A stretch of 64,000 nt of DNA from RYN-230 sp963723595 (GTDB lineage: Bacteria > Actinomycetota > Actinomycetes > Streptosporangiales > Streptosporangiaceae): the NCBI GenBank assembly GCA_963723595.1, contig CAVRRQ010000002.1:496001-560000 (forward strand), read 5' to 3'. Numbering within the stretch: position 1 is the first letter of the stretch; every line of letters starts with the position of its first letter. Shown here one piece after another: positions 56,007 through 64,000 of this stretch. Made by a program: the position numbers and the translations under genes. Under the pieces are notes generated by a model. The model saw only the letters and a list, made by a program, of their open reading frames with translations. It did no database searches and was not told the origin of the DNA.

Positions 56007-56600
56007 ATGAAAGTGATCATTATCCTGGCCACCTTTGTGGCCACAATGGCTGCGAGTGCGCTGACCTTATCGGCGCCGGCCGCCAGCGCCCTCACCTGCC
56101 CGTCCGGGATGAGTTGCGGCTCGTACACCATCGGCGGCCTGGGCGCCCGCAAGCAGCAGGTCCTCGCGGCCGGCGCCAGCGTGCTCGACCTCGCCGTGGC
56201 CATGCTGGAGACCGACACCATGCAGGCGTCCAGTTACCCCTACGGCGACGGGAAAACGGGCGACTCAGCCAACTTCGGCATCTTCAAGCAGAACTGGTAC
56301 ATGCTGCGCACCTCATGCAGCCAGTTCGCGGGGCAGAGCGCCAGCCAGTACAACGACGGCGCGGCGCTCAACAGCAACCTGTCACAGGATGTGTCGTGTA
56401 TCAAGCAGGGCCAGAGCCATTACGGGCTGACCCTCTGGTTCGCCGGGCAGCGCGACGGGACCAGTGGGCTGTCCAACCCCAATCAGAGCGTCATCAGCGA
56501 ATACGTGACGGCGGTCGACTGGATCGAGGCGCAGCTCAACTCCAGCTCGGCCAACCTCAGCAATGACACACGGTTCTGGGTCGAGGTTCCTGCTATATGA
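56007..56600 (+). CDS. Secreted lysozyme-fold glycoside hydrolase, possibly GH134 beta-1,4-mannanase
   Basis: 197 residues with a Sec signal peptide ending near APAASA (residue 31). The mature part is rich in aromatic and small polar residues. AMLETDTM and YGDGKTGDSANFGIFKQNW place a Glu and an Asp at the spacing I recall for GH134 mannanases, which have a hen-lysozyme-like fold; the assignment is from memory of the family pattern, not alignment. Cys residues (four in the mature protein) suggest disulfides. ATG 56007; strong promoter upstream and a hairpin downstream suggest a single, well-expressed gene. Confidence 0.6.
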   Translation: MKVIIILATFVATMAASALTLSAPAASALTCPSGMSCGSYTIGGLGARKQQVLAAGASVLDLAVAMLETDTMQASSYPYGDGKTGDSANFGIFKQNWYMLRTSCSQFAGQSASQYNDGAALNSNLSQDVSCIKQGQSHYGLTLWFAGQRDGTSGLSNPNQSVISEYVTAVDWIEAQLNSSSANLSNDTRFWVEVPAI

Positions 56601-56637
56601 CTGGCCCGGCATAAAAAGCCAATACCGCCAATGATCA

Positions 56638-56672
56638 CCGGCCCTTCCCGGTACTTCCCGGGAAAGGGCCGG
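56638..56672 (+). terminator. Terminator after the secreted hydrolase gene
   Basis: Inverted repeat with arms CCGGCCCTTCCCGG and CCGGGAAAGGGCCGG (one bulged base), 38 bp after the stop codon. Confidence 0.75.
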
Positions 56673-56771
56673 CGATCGGGCATGATCGCGCTTCCGCCGG
56701 CCCGGCCGCATGTGCGACGATGAACCGGGTGAGATTCTCGCCGCGCGATTCCGAGGACAAGGCGGTCGCCC

Positions 56772-58055
<1,284 letters not shown>

Positions 58056-58428
58056 CGTAACCGGGCAGACTCCCGCGCACTCAGGCACCGCGCATCTCAC
58101 ACCTGCGAGTCGGCTTCAATCTGGTAACGAACTGTGATTACAGGAACGCAGAGTGTATAACTGGAACTCCCCTGGCTTACGGGGGGACCGCGCGTCACTG
58201 GTGGGGGTCGCCTCCTCGCCGTGCCTGGCCGGCCGCTCCGCCCCGTAGGGCGGCGGCTGCGGGCATGGAACGGGAGGCGGAGAGACGCGAAAGCCGAGGG
58301 GGACCTTCGTCCACTGGGCGGCGCTTCCCGGGGGCGTAGCGCCGCCCAGGACGAAGGTGCCGGTCACGGAGAGCCGGCGGAGGCCGCCGCCCGGGATCAC
58401 GGCTGCAGGGGCGCCAGCAGCCGGGTGG
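58056..58428. other. 373-bp gap with a long inverted repeat, no gene seen
   Basis: Separates the P450 gene from the convergent pterin dehydratase. The only clear structure is the inverted repeat listed separately. A 94-codon open frame on the minus strand covers it but has no coding character. Confidence 0.5.
58303..58358. repeat. Long inverted repeat, 21-bp arms
   Basis: ACCTTCGTC and CTGGGCGGCGCT pair with AGCGCCGCCCAG and GACGAAGGT across a 12-base loop, with only a two-base bulge. This is longer than a usual terminator. It lies about 250 bp after the P450 stop and 70 bp from the convergent gene, so a shared terminator is possible. Confidence 0.7.
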
Positions 58429-58707
58429 TCAGGGCAGGGCGCTGATCTGACGGGCCAGCGCGAAGTCGGCTCCGGTCAGGCCGCCCGCCGAGTGCGTGGA
58501 CAACGTCAACGTCACCTTGTTCCACTGGATCAGCACGTCGGGATGGTGGTTGGCCTGCTCGGCCAGGTAGGCCACCGCCCCTGTGTAGAGCATGGCGGTC
58601 TTGAAGTCAGCCAGGGTGGCCAGGCAGGTGATGCTGTCCCCCGCCCGGGTCCAGGCCGGCAGGCTGGCGAGCTCGGTGCCGATGTCATCCTCAGAAAGCA
58701 GTCCCAT
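58429..58707 (-). CDS. Pterin-4a-carbinolamine dehydratase
   Basis: Dehydrates 4a-hydroxytetrahydrobiopterin, or acts as a small pterin-related protein. 92 residues with the active-site signature EQANHHPDVLIQWNKVTLTL followed by STHSAGGLTGADFALARQI, complete and full length. ATG 58707 is the family start; the frame is open upstream without resemblance. No aromatic hydroxylase gene is nearby. Confidence 0.92.
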   Translation of the reverse strand: MGLLSEDDIGTELASLPAWTRAGDSITCLATLADFKTAMLYTGAVAYLAEQANHHPDVLIQWNKVTLTLSTHSAGGLTGADFALARQISALP

Positions 58708-58805
58708 GTCCGGCGAGCCTAATCTGTGCCGCTGGATGCGGCACAGGCCCGGACGAGCGAGCAGGCGTGCCGCTGGATGCGGCACAGCCGGAGGCCGGAC
58801 GGGGC

Positions 58806-59819
58806 TTACGGCAGCCACCACATGCGGGACGCGGTCAGGATGCACGAGCCCACGTTGACCGGGGTCCCGGGGGTGAGGGTGCCGCCCGGATCGCGCAGGC
58901 ACCGGCCCCCCAGGGCGTTGCGCAGCAGGCCGTTGCCCAGGGCGGTCCACTGCTGGTAGCTGCTCCCGTTGCACCGGCGCAGATGAACCGCCGCCGTCCT
59001 GCCCGGCGACGCGACCGCGAGGCAGTAGGTGCCGTCGCGGATCGCCCGGCGGGCGGCGCGCCACTGCTGCCGCCCGGTGCCACTGCCGCAGGTGCTGGTG
59101 ATCGCCAGGGCATTCTGGGTGTATCCCACCCGGGACAGGCAGACGCCGGTCACGCCGCTGGGTAGCGTCCCGCCGCGCAGGGCCCGCACGGCGGACTGGG
59201 CGGCGGTCAGGTAGTTGGAGTAGGCCCCGCTGGTGTACGTGGCCCAGGGAGAGAAGCTCGTGCCGCGCTGGCTGATGGTGTACGCCCCGTCCGCGTTGCA
59301 CTTGGCCGCGAACGCGCACGTGTCGGTGATCGAGGTCCAGGCCTGGTTGTCGATCTGCCAGAGCCCCCGGTCATACATCCCCGAGCAGCTCACCGGCGGG
59401 TAGTAACCGTCCTGGCCGGTCGGGTTGCAGTAGTACACGGTGGGCTGGCCGCCGGATTCGGCGACGCAGACAGCGCTGGCCGTGACGAGCTCGTCGTTGG
59501 TGGCGTTGTTCGTGAACCCTGCGTAGGTGGCGTACCCGGCACACGCCTGGGCCGCCGACGCCGCCTGCCGCGCGCTGAGGATCCGGTCGAACGCCCCGCG
59601 CGGGGCCACCGACGCCGGGCGCATCACCGCCGGCCCGGGCTGGGCCAGGCTGCCGGATGCCCCCCCGGCGGCCCCGGAGGCCGCCCGGACCGCATGCCGT
59701 GACACTGAGTGATCAGCGGGATGGGCAATGGACGCCGCAGCGACGATGCTGGCGGGCAGGACGATGGCCGCTGCGGCGGCGAGCACGTACCGTGCTGCCG
59801 CCTTGGCGCTGAGCGCCAT
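58806..59819 (-). CDS. Secreted lysozyme-like protein with C-terminal ricin-B lectin domain
   Basis: Probable cell-wall glycosidase, 337 residues. Signal peptide 1-31; a linker; a lysozyme-like domain (about 85-215) with the catalytic Glu in VCVAESGG, GLWQIDN and several Cys pairs; then a short linker and a ricin-type beta-trefoil (about 230-337) with QxW motifs QQWRAA and QQWTAL. The lectin part likely binds sugar at the wall. ATG 59819 has GAGGGGG upstream. The 5' UTR may be structured. Confidence 0.85.
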   Translation of the reverse strand: MALSAKAAARYVLAAAAAIVLPASIVAAASIAHPADHSVSRHAVRAASGAAGGASGSLAQPGPAVMRPASVAPRGAFDRILSARQAASAAQACAGYATYAGFTNNATNDELVTASAVCVAESGGQPTVYYCNPTGQDGYYPPVSCSGMYDRGLWQIDNQAWTSITDTCAFAAKCNADGAYTISQRGTSFSPWATYTSGAYSNYLTAAQSAVRALRGGTLPSGVTGVCLSRVGYTQNALAITSTCGSGTGRQQWRAARRAIRDGTYCLAVASPGRTAAVHLRRCNGSSYQQWTALGNGLLRNALGGRCLRDPGGTLTPGTPVNVGSCILTASRMWWLP

Positions 59820-60200
59820 GATCGAACCCCCTCGATTCCGGACGGGACACAGGTCCCGCCCAACACGGACCCGACCAGCTACGAAGGGTCCTGAGGGGCT
59901 CGTTAGCCGACGACTCAGCCGGCGCCGTGATACTCCGAAAAATGCATACCCGGTCACAAGCGCAGGGGAAACGTACTTGACGAGACATGAGTGCCGATAT
60001 CAGGTTCTCGTCACCGTAAGTGACAGACTTGCCCGCAACTGGGCAGTATCTACTCAGTGGCCACCCCCGGATCAGCACCCTGGAACTGACTGGCCGTTCA
60101 GCATGGCGGCGGCCGCGGCGGGCCATCCGCCCGCCGGAGCGGCCCGCCCGGGACCGGCCGGGCCGCCGGGCCGGCCGGGCTGCAGGGGGAAGGGGGAGGC
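59820..60200. other. 381-bp divergent gap with hairpins ahead of the lysozyme gene
   Basis: On the minus strand two hairpins lie in the first 75 bp upstream of the lysozyme gene: 59840-59860 (GGGAC/GTCCC core) and 59867-59891 (GGACCC/GGGTCC). On the plus strand TTGACG near 59979 could be a -35 for the ThrE-like fragment, without a convincing -10. No gene is seen. Confidence 0.45.
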
Positions 60201-60601
60201 ATGGGGAACGCGGCGGTTCCGGGTCCGGGCACCGGGCCCCCGGACGCGGTAGGGCCGGAGGGGGACGTCCCGGCTGTTGACCGGCTGCTGACCCAGCTCA
60301 CCCGGTTCCTGCTGCGCAACAGCGCGGAGGGCGCCTTCGAACTCCGGGACACCGTCCGGTCGGTGGGCGCCGCTTACGGAGCCCGGGCTGACCTGCTGGC
60401 CATCACTGAGGGGGCGGTGCTGTCGGTGGCCCATCCGGGCGGGTCCCGGTACACGGCGACCGTGCACGTCAGCCCGGACTGGCCCGGCTCGACCTGGTCT
60501 CCCAGGGCAAGGAACTCGTCCACCGGATGGTCTCCGGCACCGTAGCCGCCGCCGCGGCGGAACGGGAACTCGCCCGGCTGCAGCGCCGACCGCAGCCGTA
60601 G
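60201..60601 (+). pseudogene. Truncated ThrE-like (DUF1212) threonine/serine exporter, N-terminal domain only
   Basis: LLTQLTRFLLRNSAEGAFELRDTVRSVGAAYGA and LLAITEGAVLSVAHPG are the start of the ThrE cytoplasmic domain. After a frame shift near 60483 it continues LDLVSQGKELVHRMVSGTVA and AERELARLQRRP, then stops at 60601. All ten membrane helices of a real exporter are absent, and the opposite-strand channel gene begins in the same place. The remnant cannot transport. ATG 60201 start. Confidence 0.75.
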
Positions 60602-61218
60602 CCCTGGTGGCTGAGGCTGCTGGGGGCGATTCTGTGCAGCCCGGCCCCGGTCAGGGTGGCCGCGATGGTCCCGGCGGCCGGGTACCCGGCCTCGGTGATG
60701 ACCACGAGCACCGCGCTGGCCAGCACGGCGCAGGTGGCGTACAAGGTGTTGCCGCCGAAGACGATCGGCACCTCGCGCAGCAGCACGTCGCGGGTGATGC
60801 CGCCCGCCACCGCGGTGACGGTGCCCAGGAAGATCGCGGCCAGCCACCCCAGCCCGGACGCAAGGGTCAGGGCGGCGCCGGTGGCGGCCCAGCAGCCGAG
60901 GGCCAGGGCGTCGACGTAGAGGTACGCGTGCTGCCACAGCCGCTGCTGGCCCGCCACCAGGTAGACCAGCGCCGTGCCGCCGAGCGCGGTGAGCAGGTAG
61001 GCGGGATGGATCAGCGCCAGCGGCGGGCCGCGCTGCAGCAGGACGTCCCGGATCATGCCGCCCGCGAGGCCGGACGCGATGGCCACCACGGCCACCCCGA
61101 ACAGGTCGAGCTGGCGTTCCCGGGCCTTGACCGCGCCCAGCAGCGCGTTGGCCGCGACGCCGGCCAGGTCCAGGCCCAGCGTGAGGTCAGTCAGCACGGC
61201 GGCCGAGGCGGTACTCAT
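60469..61218 (-). CDS. TRIC-family (YadS/YvgT-like) cation channel protein
   Basis: Seven-helix membrane protein of the trimeric intracellular cation channel superfamily, with the two-fold internal repeat marked by SGLAGGMIRDVLL and TAVAGGITRDVLL. ATG 61218 gives MSTASAAVLTDLTLGLDLAG. The last 55 residues after AGLHRIAPSS are Arg/Ser-rich, unlike the family, and overlap the ThrE remnant antisense; a frame shift near the end may have replaced the natural tail. As called, 249 residues. Confidence 0.85.
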   Translation of the reverse strand: MSTASAAVLTDLTLGLDLAGVAANALLGAVKARERQLDLFGVAVVAIASGLAGGMIRDVLLQRGPPLALIHPAYLLTALGGTALVYLVAGQQRLWQHAYLYVDALALGCWAATGAALTLASGLGWLAAIFLGTVTAVAGGITRDVLLREVPIVFGGNTLYATCAVLASAVLVVITEAGYPAAGTIAATLTGAGLHRIAPSSLSHQGYGCGRRCSRASSRSAAAAATVPETIRWTSSLPWETRSSRASPG

Positions 61219-61466
61219 GGTGCCCGATGGTAGATTTCCGGGCCGGGACGTTCCGTAGCGGGGTCGCGACGCTGGGCGCCGGCGTGACCCCGCCCCGCAG
61301 CGGGAGGGCCGGGCATCGGCGCGACCGGGGCCGGGGTCAGCCGGTATGCTGACCGGGCCCGCTTCACCTGAGTAAGCGGCGCAGCCGTGCGGCCCGCCGG
61401 CTGCGTCCCGCCCGGAGCCCGGCCTCCCGCACCGGCCACCGCCCGGCAGCCCCTGGAGAGCCTCGG

Positions 61467-62662
61467 ATGACCACGCCTGACGCTGCGAAGCTGCGGCAGA
61501 CACCGCTGCGTGCCGTGCATGAGCAGCTGGGTGCCTCGATGACCGGGTTCGCCGGCTGGCTGATGCCGCTGCGGTACCGCAGCGAGACCGCGGAGCATCA
61601 GGCCGTCCGGGGCCGCGCGGGCCTGTTCGACCTGTCACACATGGGCGAGATCCTGGTCGCCGGTCCCGGGGCCGCCGCCGCCCTCGACTACGCGCTGGTC
61701 GGCCAGCCGTCGTCGATGGCGCCCGGCCGCGCCCGCTACACGATGATCTGCGCGCCGGACGGCGGCGTGCTCGACGACCTGATCGTCTACCGGCTGGACG
61801 ACCAGGAGTTCCTGGTCGTCGCCAACGCGTCCAACACCGGCGTGGTCGATGCCGCGCTGCGCGAGCGGGCGGACGGCCACGACGCGCGGATCACCGACCA
61901 GACTGATGCCTACGCGCTGATCGCCATCCAGGGCCCGGCGGCGGCCGGCATCCTCGGCCCGCTCACCGACGTGGCCCTGGACGGGGTGAAGTACTACACC
62001 AGCCACCGGGGCACCGTGGCCGGCCGCGAGATCCTGCTCGCCCGGACCGGGTACACGGGCGAGGACGGGTTCGAGCTGTTCAGCCGGCCGGGGACGCGGA
62101 GCACATCTGGCGGACGCTGTCCGGGGCCGGCACTGCGGCGGGCCTGGTGCCCGCGGGACTGGCCGCCCGGGACACGCTCCGGCTGGAGGCGGGGATGCCG
62201 CTGTACGGCAACGAGCTCGGACCGGACACGACCCCGTTCGACGCCGGCCTCGGCCGGGTGGTCAAGCTGGACAAGCCGGGGGATTTCGTCGGTCGGGCCG
62301 CCCTTGCGGCCGCGGCCCAGGCCCCCCCGCGCCGGGTCCTGGTCGGCCTGCGCAGCGGGACCCGCCGCGTCCCCCGGCACGGGTACCCGGTCCTGTGGGA
62401 CGGGCAGCCGGGCGGCACGGTCACCAGCGGCGCCCCCTCCCCCACCCTGGGCGTGCCCATCGCCATGGCCTACGTCGAGCCCGGGGTGGCAGCCGCGGGC
62501 GCCGCCGGGACCGGGGCTGGCCCGGACGGGGCGGCGCCGGAGGAGACCGGGCCGGCCGGGACCGCGGGCGGGCGGCTCACGGTGGACATCAGGGGCCGCG
62601 CCGAGCCGGCCCTGATCACCCCGCTGCCCTTCTACCATCGGACCCAAGATCGGCCTCGATGA
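61467..62662 (+). CDS. gcvT: Glycine cleavage system T protein, frame shift near 62087
   Basis: Aminomethyltransferase that passes the methylene group from the H-protein to tetrahydrofolate. Motifs: FAGWLMPLRYRSETAEHQAVR, LFDLSHMGEI, GGVLDDLIVYRL, NASNTGVVDAALRE and TGYTGEDGFELF. Then one missing base; the frame resumes at GDAEHIWRTLSGAGTAAG, and VPAGLAARDTLRLEAGMPLYGNEL follows. The C-terminal beta-barrel keeps GTVTSGAPSPTLGVPIAMAY, with an Ala/Gly/Pro insert near the end. About 398 residues restored. gcvH follows 55 bp later. ATG 61467 has GGAGAG upstream. Confidence 0.92.
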
Positions 62663-62717
62663 CTTCCCCCCGGGCGGCCTGGCCCGGCGGGGCAGCAGAT
62701 CCCAGGAGAGCGACCAG

Positions 62718-63098
62718 ATGACTGTTCCGGAAAACCTGAGCTACACCGCGGAGCATGAGTGGGTGGCCATCGACGACACTGTCGCGTCGGTCGGCATCAC
62801 CGACTTTGCCCAGCAGGCTCTCGGCGACGTCGTGTACGTGTCGGTTCCCGCGCCGGGAACGGCGGTGACCGCGGGCGAGCCCTTCGGCGAGGTGGAGTCC
62901 ACGAAATCGGTCTCCGACTTGTACTCGCCGGTGGATGGCGAGGTGATCGAGGCCAACCCGGAGATCGACGACGACCCGGGGCTGGTCAATACCGATCCTT
63001 ACGGGGCCGGCTGGCTGGTCAGGATCAGGATGGCTGATGATCCGGCGGGCCTGCTGACCCCCGAGGAGTACACCGCGCTGACCAAAGAGGCTGAATGA
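62718..63098 (+). CDS. gcvH: Glycine cleavage system H protein
   Basis: Lipoyl carrier of the glycine cleavage system, 126 residues, full length. The lipoylated Lys63 lies in VESTKSVSDLYSP. Other family motifs: YTAEHEWVAIDD, VGITDFAQQALGDVVYV and NTDPYGAGWLVRI. It is cotranscribed with gcvT and overlaps the next gene by four bases (ATGA). Confidence 0.95.
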   Translation: MTVPENLSYTAEHEWVAIDDTVASVGITDFAQQALGDVVYVSVPAPGTAVTAGEPFGEVESTKSVSDLYSPVDGEVIEANPEIDDDPGLVNTDPYGAGWLVRIRMADDPAGLLTPEEYTALTKEAE

Positions 63099-64000
63099 GC
63101 CCAGCCGGCCGCCCGGGAGAGCCGCCTGGCCCCGCGGACCTGGCCCGGTACAACGCGGCCACGGCCGGCCTGGAGCCGCCGTTCGCGGTGGTTGACCTGG
63201 CGGCGCTGCGGGCCAACGCCACCGGCATGACCCGGCGGGCGGCGGGCAAGCCGATCCGGGTGGCCAGCAAGTCGGTGCGCTGCCGCGCGGTGCTCGAGCA
63301 GGTCCTAGGCACGACCGGGTTCCGCGGCATCCTGGCTTTCACCCTGCCGGAGGCGCTGTGGCTCGCCGGGCTGGGCGTCAGCGACGACATCGTGGTCGCC
63401 TACCCCACCACCGACCGTGCGGCGCTCAGCCGGCTGGCGAGTTACCCGGCGGCGGCCGCCGCGATCACCGTGATGGTCGACTCGCCGGACCAGCTCGACA
63501 TCATCGAGAAGGCCGCCGCGGCCGTGGCCGATCCGGCGCCGGTCCAGGTCGGCCTGGACATCGACACGTCCTTCGTCGGCCTGGGCGGCATGATCCGCGC
63601 CGGGGCGCGCCGCTCGCCGGTGCGCACCCCGGCGCAGGCAGCGGCCCTGGCCCGGGACATCGCGGCCCGGCCCGGGCTCCGGCTGGCTGGGCTGATGGCC
63701 TATGAGGCGCAGATCGCCGGGGTCGGGGACCAGCCGCCGGGGCGGCCCGTCTACGCCCTGGCTGTGCGGCAGATGCAGCGCCGGTCCGCAGCGGAACTGG
63801 CCCGGCGGCGCGCGGCCATCGTGGCCGCGGTGCAGGAGGTGACGCCGCTGCGCTTCGTCAACGGGGGCGGCACCGGCTCGATCGCGGGGACCGCCGCGGA
63901 GGACGCGGTGACCGAGATCGGCGCGGGCTCGGGCCTCTACCAGCCCAGCCTGTTCGATAGCTACCGGGCCTTCTCCGGCCGGCCGGCCGCGCTGTTCGCG
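63095..64000 (+). CDS. PLP-dependent amino acid deaminase/aldolase (alanine racemase N-domain fold), 3' end outside window
   Basis: 302 residues are present and the frame runs off the window end. The TIM-barrel PLP site has the Lys59 Schiff base in RVASKSVRC; FVNGGGTGSI and TEIGAGSGLYQPSLFD bind the cofactor phosphate. The pattern fits the D-threonine aldolase/D-serine deaminase-like family. The ATG overlaps the gcvH stop, so it is translationally coupled to glycine cleavage, which suggests a source of glycine or serine for that pathway; this is inference. Confidence 0.85.
   Translation, partial: MSPAGRPGEPPGPADLARYNAATAGLEPPFAVVDLAALRANATGMTRRAAGKPIRVASKSVRCRAVLEQVLGTTGFRGILAFTLPEALWLAGLGVSDDIVVAYPTTDRAALSRLASYPAAAAAITVMVDSPDQLDIIEKAAAAVADPAPVQVGLDIDTSFVGLGGMIRAGARRSPVRTPAQAAALARDIAARPGLRLAGLMAYEAQIAGVGDQPPGRPVYALAVRQMQRRSAAELARRRAAIVAAVQEVTPLRFVNGGGTGSIAGTAAEDAVTEIGAGSGLYQPSLFDSYRAFSGRPAALFA

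Noticed and set aside
61219..61466. Glycine riboswitch ahead of gcvT
   Set aside because: The GGAGAG there is the ribosome binding site; the tandem aptamer cores and linker are not present.

Overview
The window is about 72 percent GC, with GTG starts, dense overlapping genes and -10 elements of the TAnnnT type. With the gene content (a long acidic HrdB-type sigma factor next to parE, PspAA/PspAB, DUF3043, DUF7455, nrdR-nrdJ beside lexA) this points to a filamentous actinobacterium, probably in or near the Streptosporangiales. The order rpoD - DUF7455 - parE - parC and the block nrdJ - nrdR - LysM - lexA match conserved actinobacterial core synteny, so most of the window is chromosomal core with accessory insertions.

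Layout. 0-13.6 kb: sedolisin protease, adenosine kinase (adoK) and erpA, a flavin electron-transfer set (apbE, FMN-binding protein, ferric-reductase-like protein), the envelope-stress set pspAB-htpX-pspAA-pspA, a DUF3043 membrane protein, an aldo/keto reductase, and a sugar kinase overlapping an SDR. 13.6-25 kb: a lipoprotein DD-carboxypeptidase, parC, parE, the DUF7455 gene, rpoD and a PAS-PAS-GAF-SpoIIE phosphatase. 25.5-32.2 kb: an unknown protein, a double AAA+ protein, a lone GvpL/F-like gene and an ArsR-type regulator; the last three are frameshifted. 32.3-39.2 kb: nrdJ carrying an in-frame 430-residue intein, nrdR, a LysM protein and lexA, with NrdR and LexA sites in the two control regions. 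39.3-42.5 kb: leuS with a leader-peptide attenuator, and a DUF302 gene. 43-49.2 kb: a large PKS-like gene in which the KS, AT and KR catalytic residues are replaced. 49.3-64 kb: ABC1 kinase, DUF2236 protein, acetate transporter, sirtuin, LON-domain protein, a secreted lysozyme-fold protein, P450, pterin dehydratase, lysozyme-ricin protein, a ThrE fragment, TRIC channel, and gcvT-gcvH with a PLP enzyme.

Points that stand out: (1) a catalytically disabled PKS-like megasynthase; (2) a leuS leader peptide with three consecutive Leu codons, possibly leaderless, followed by two hairpins and a T-run; (3) a dispersed structured repeat whose stem shows compensatory changes between copies and which sits directly behind stop codons; (4) four LexA-like boxes between lexA and a divergent LysM gene.

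A general caution: at least 15 reading-frame breaks occur in otherwise well-conserved genes, including gcvT. They may be assembly indels, yet parC, parE, rpoD, nrdJ and leuS are all uninterrupted. I give the full extent of each broken gene and state where the frame changes.
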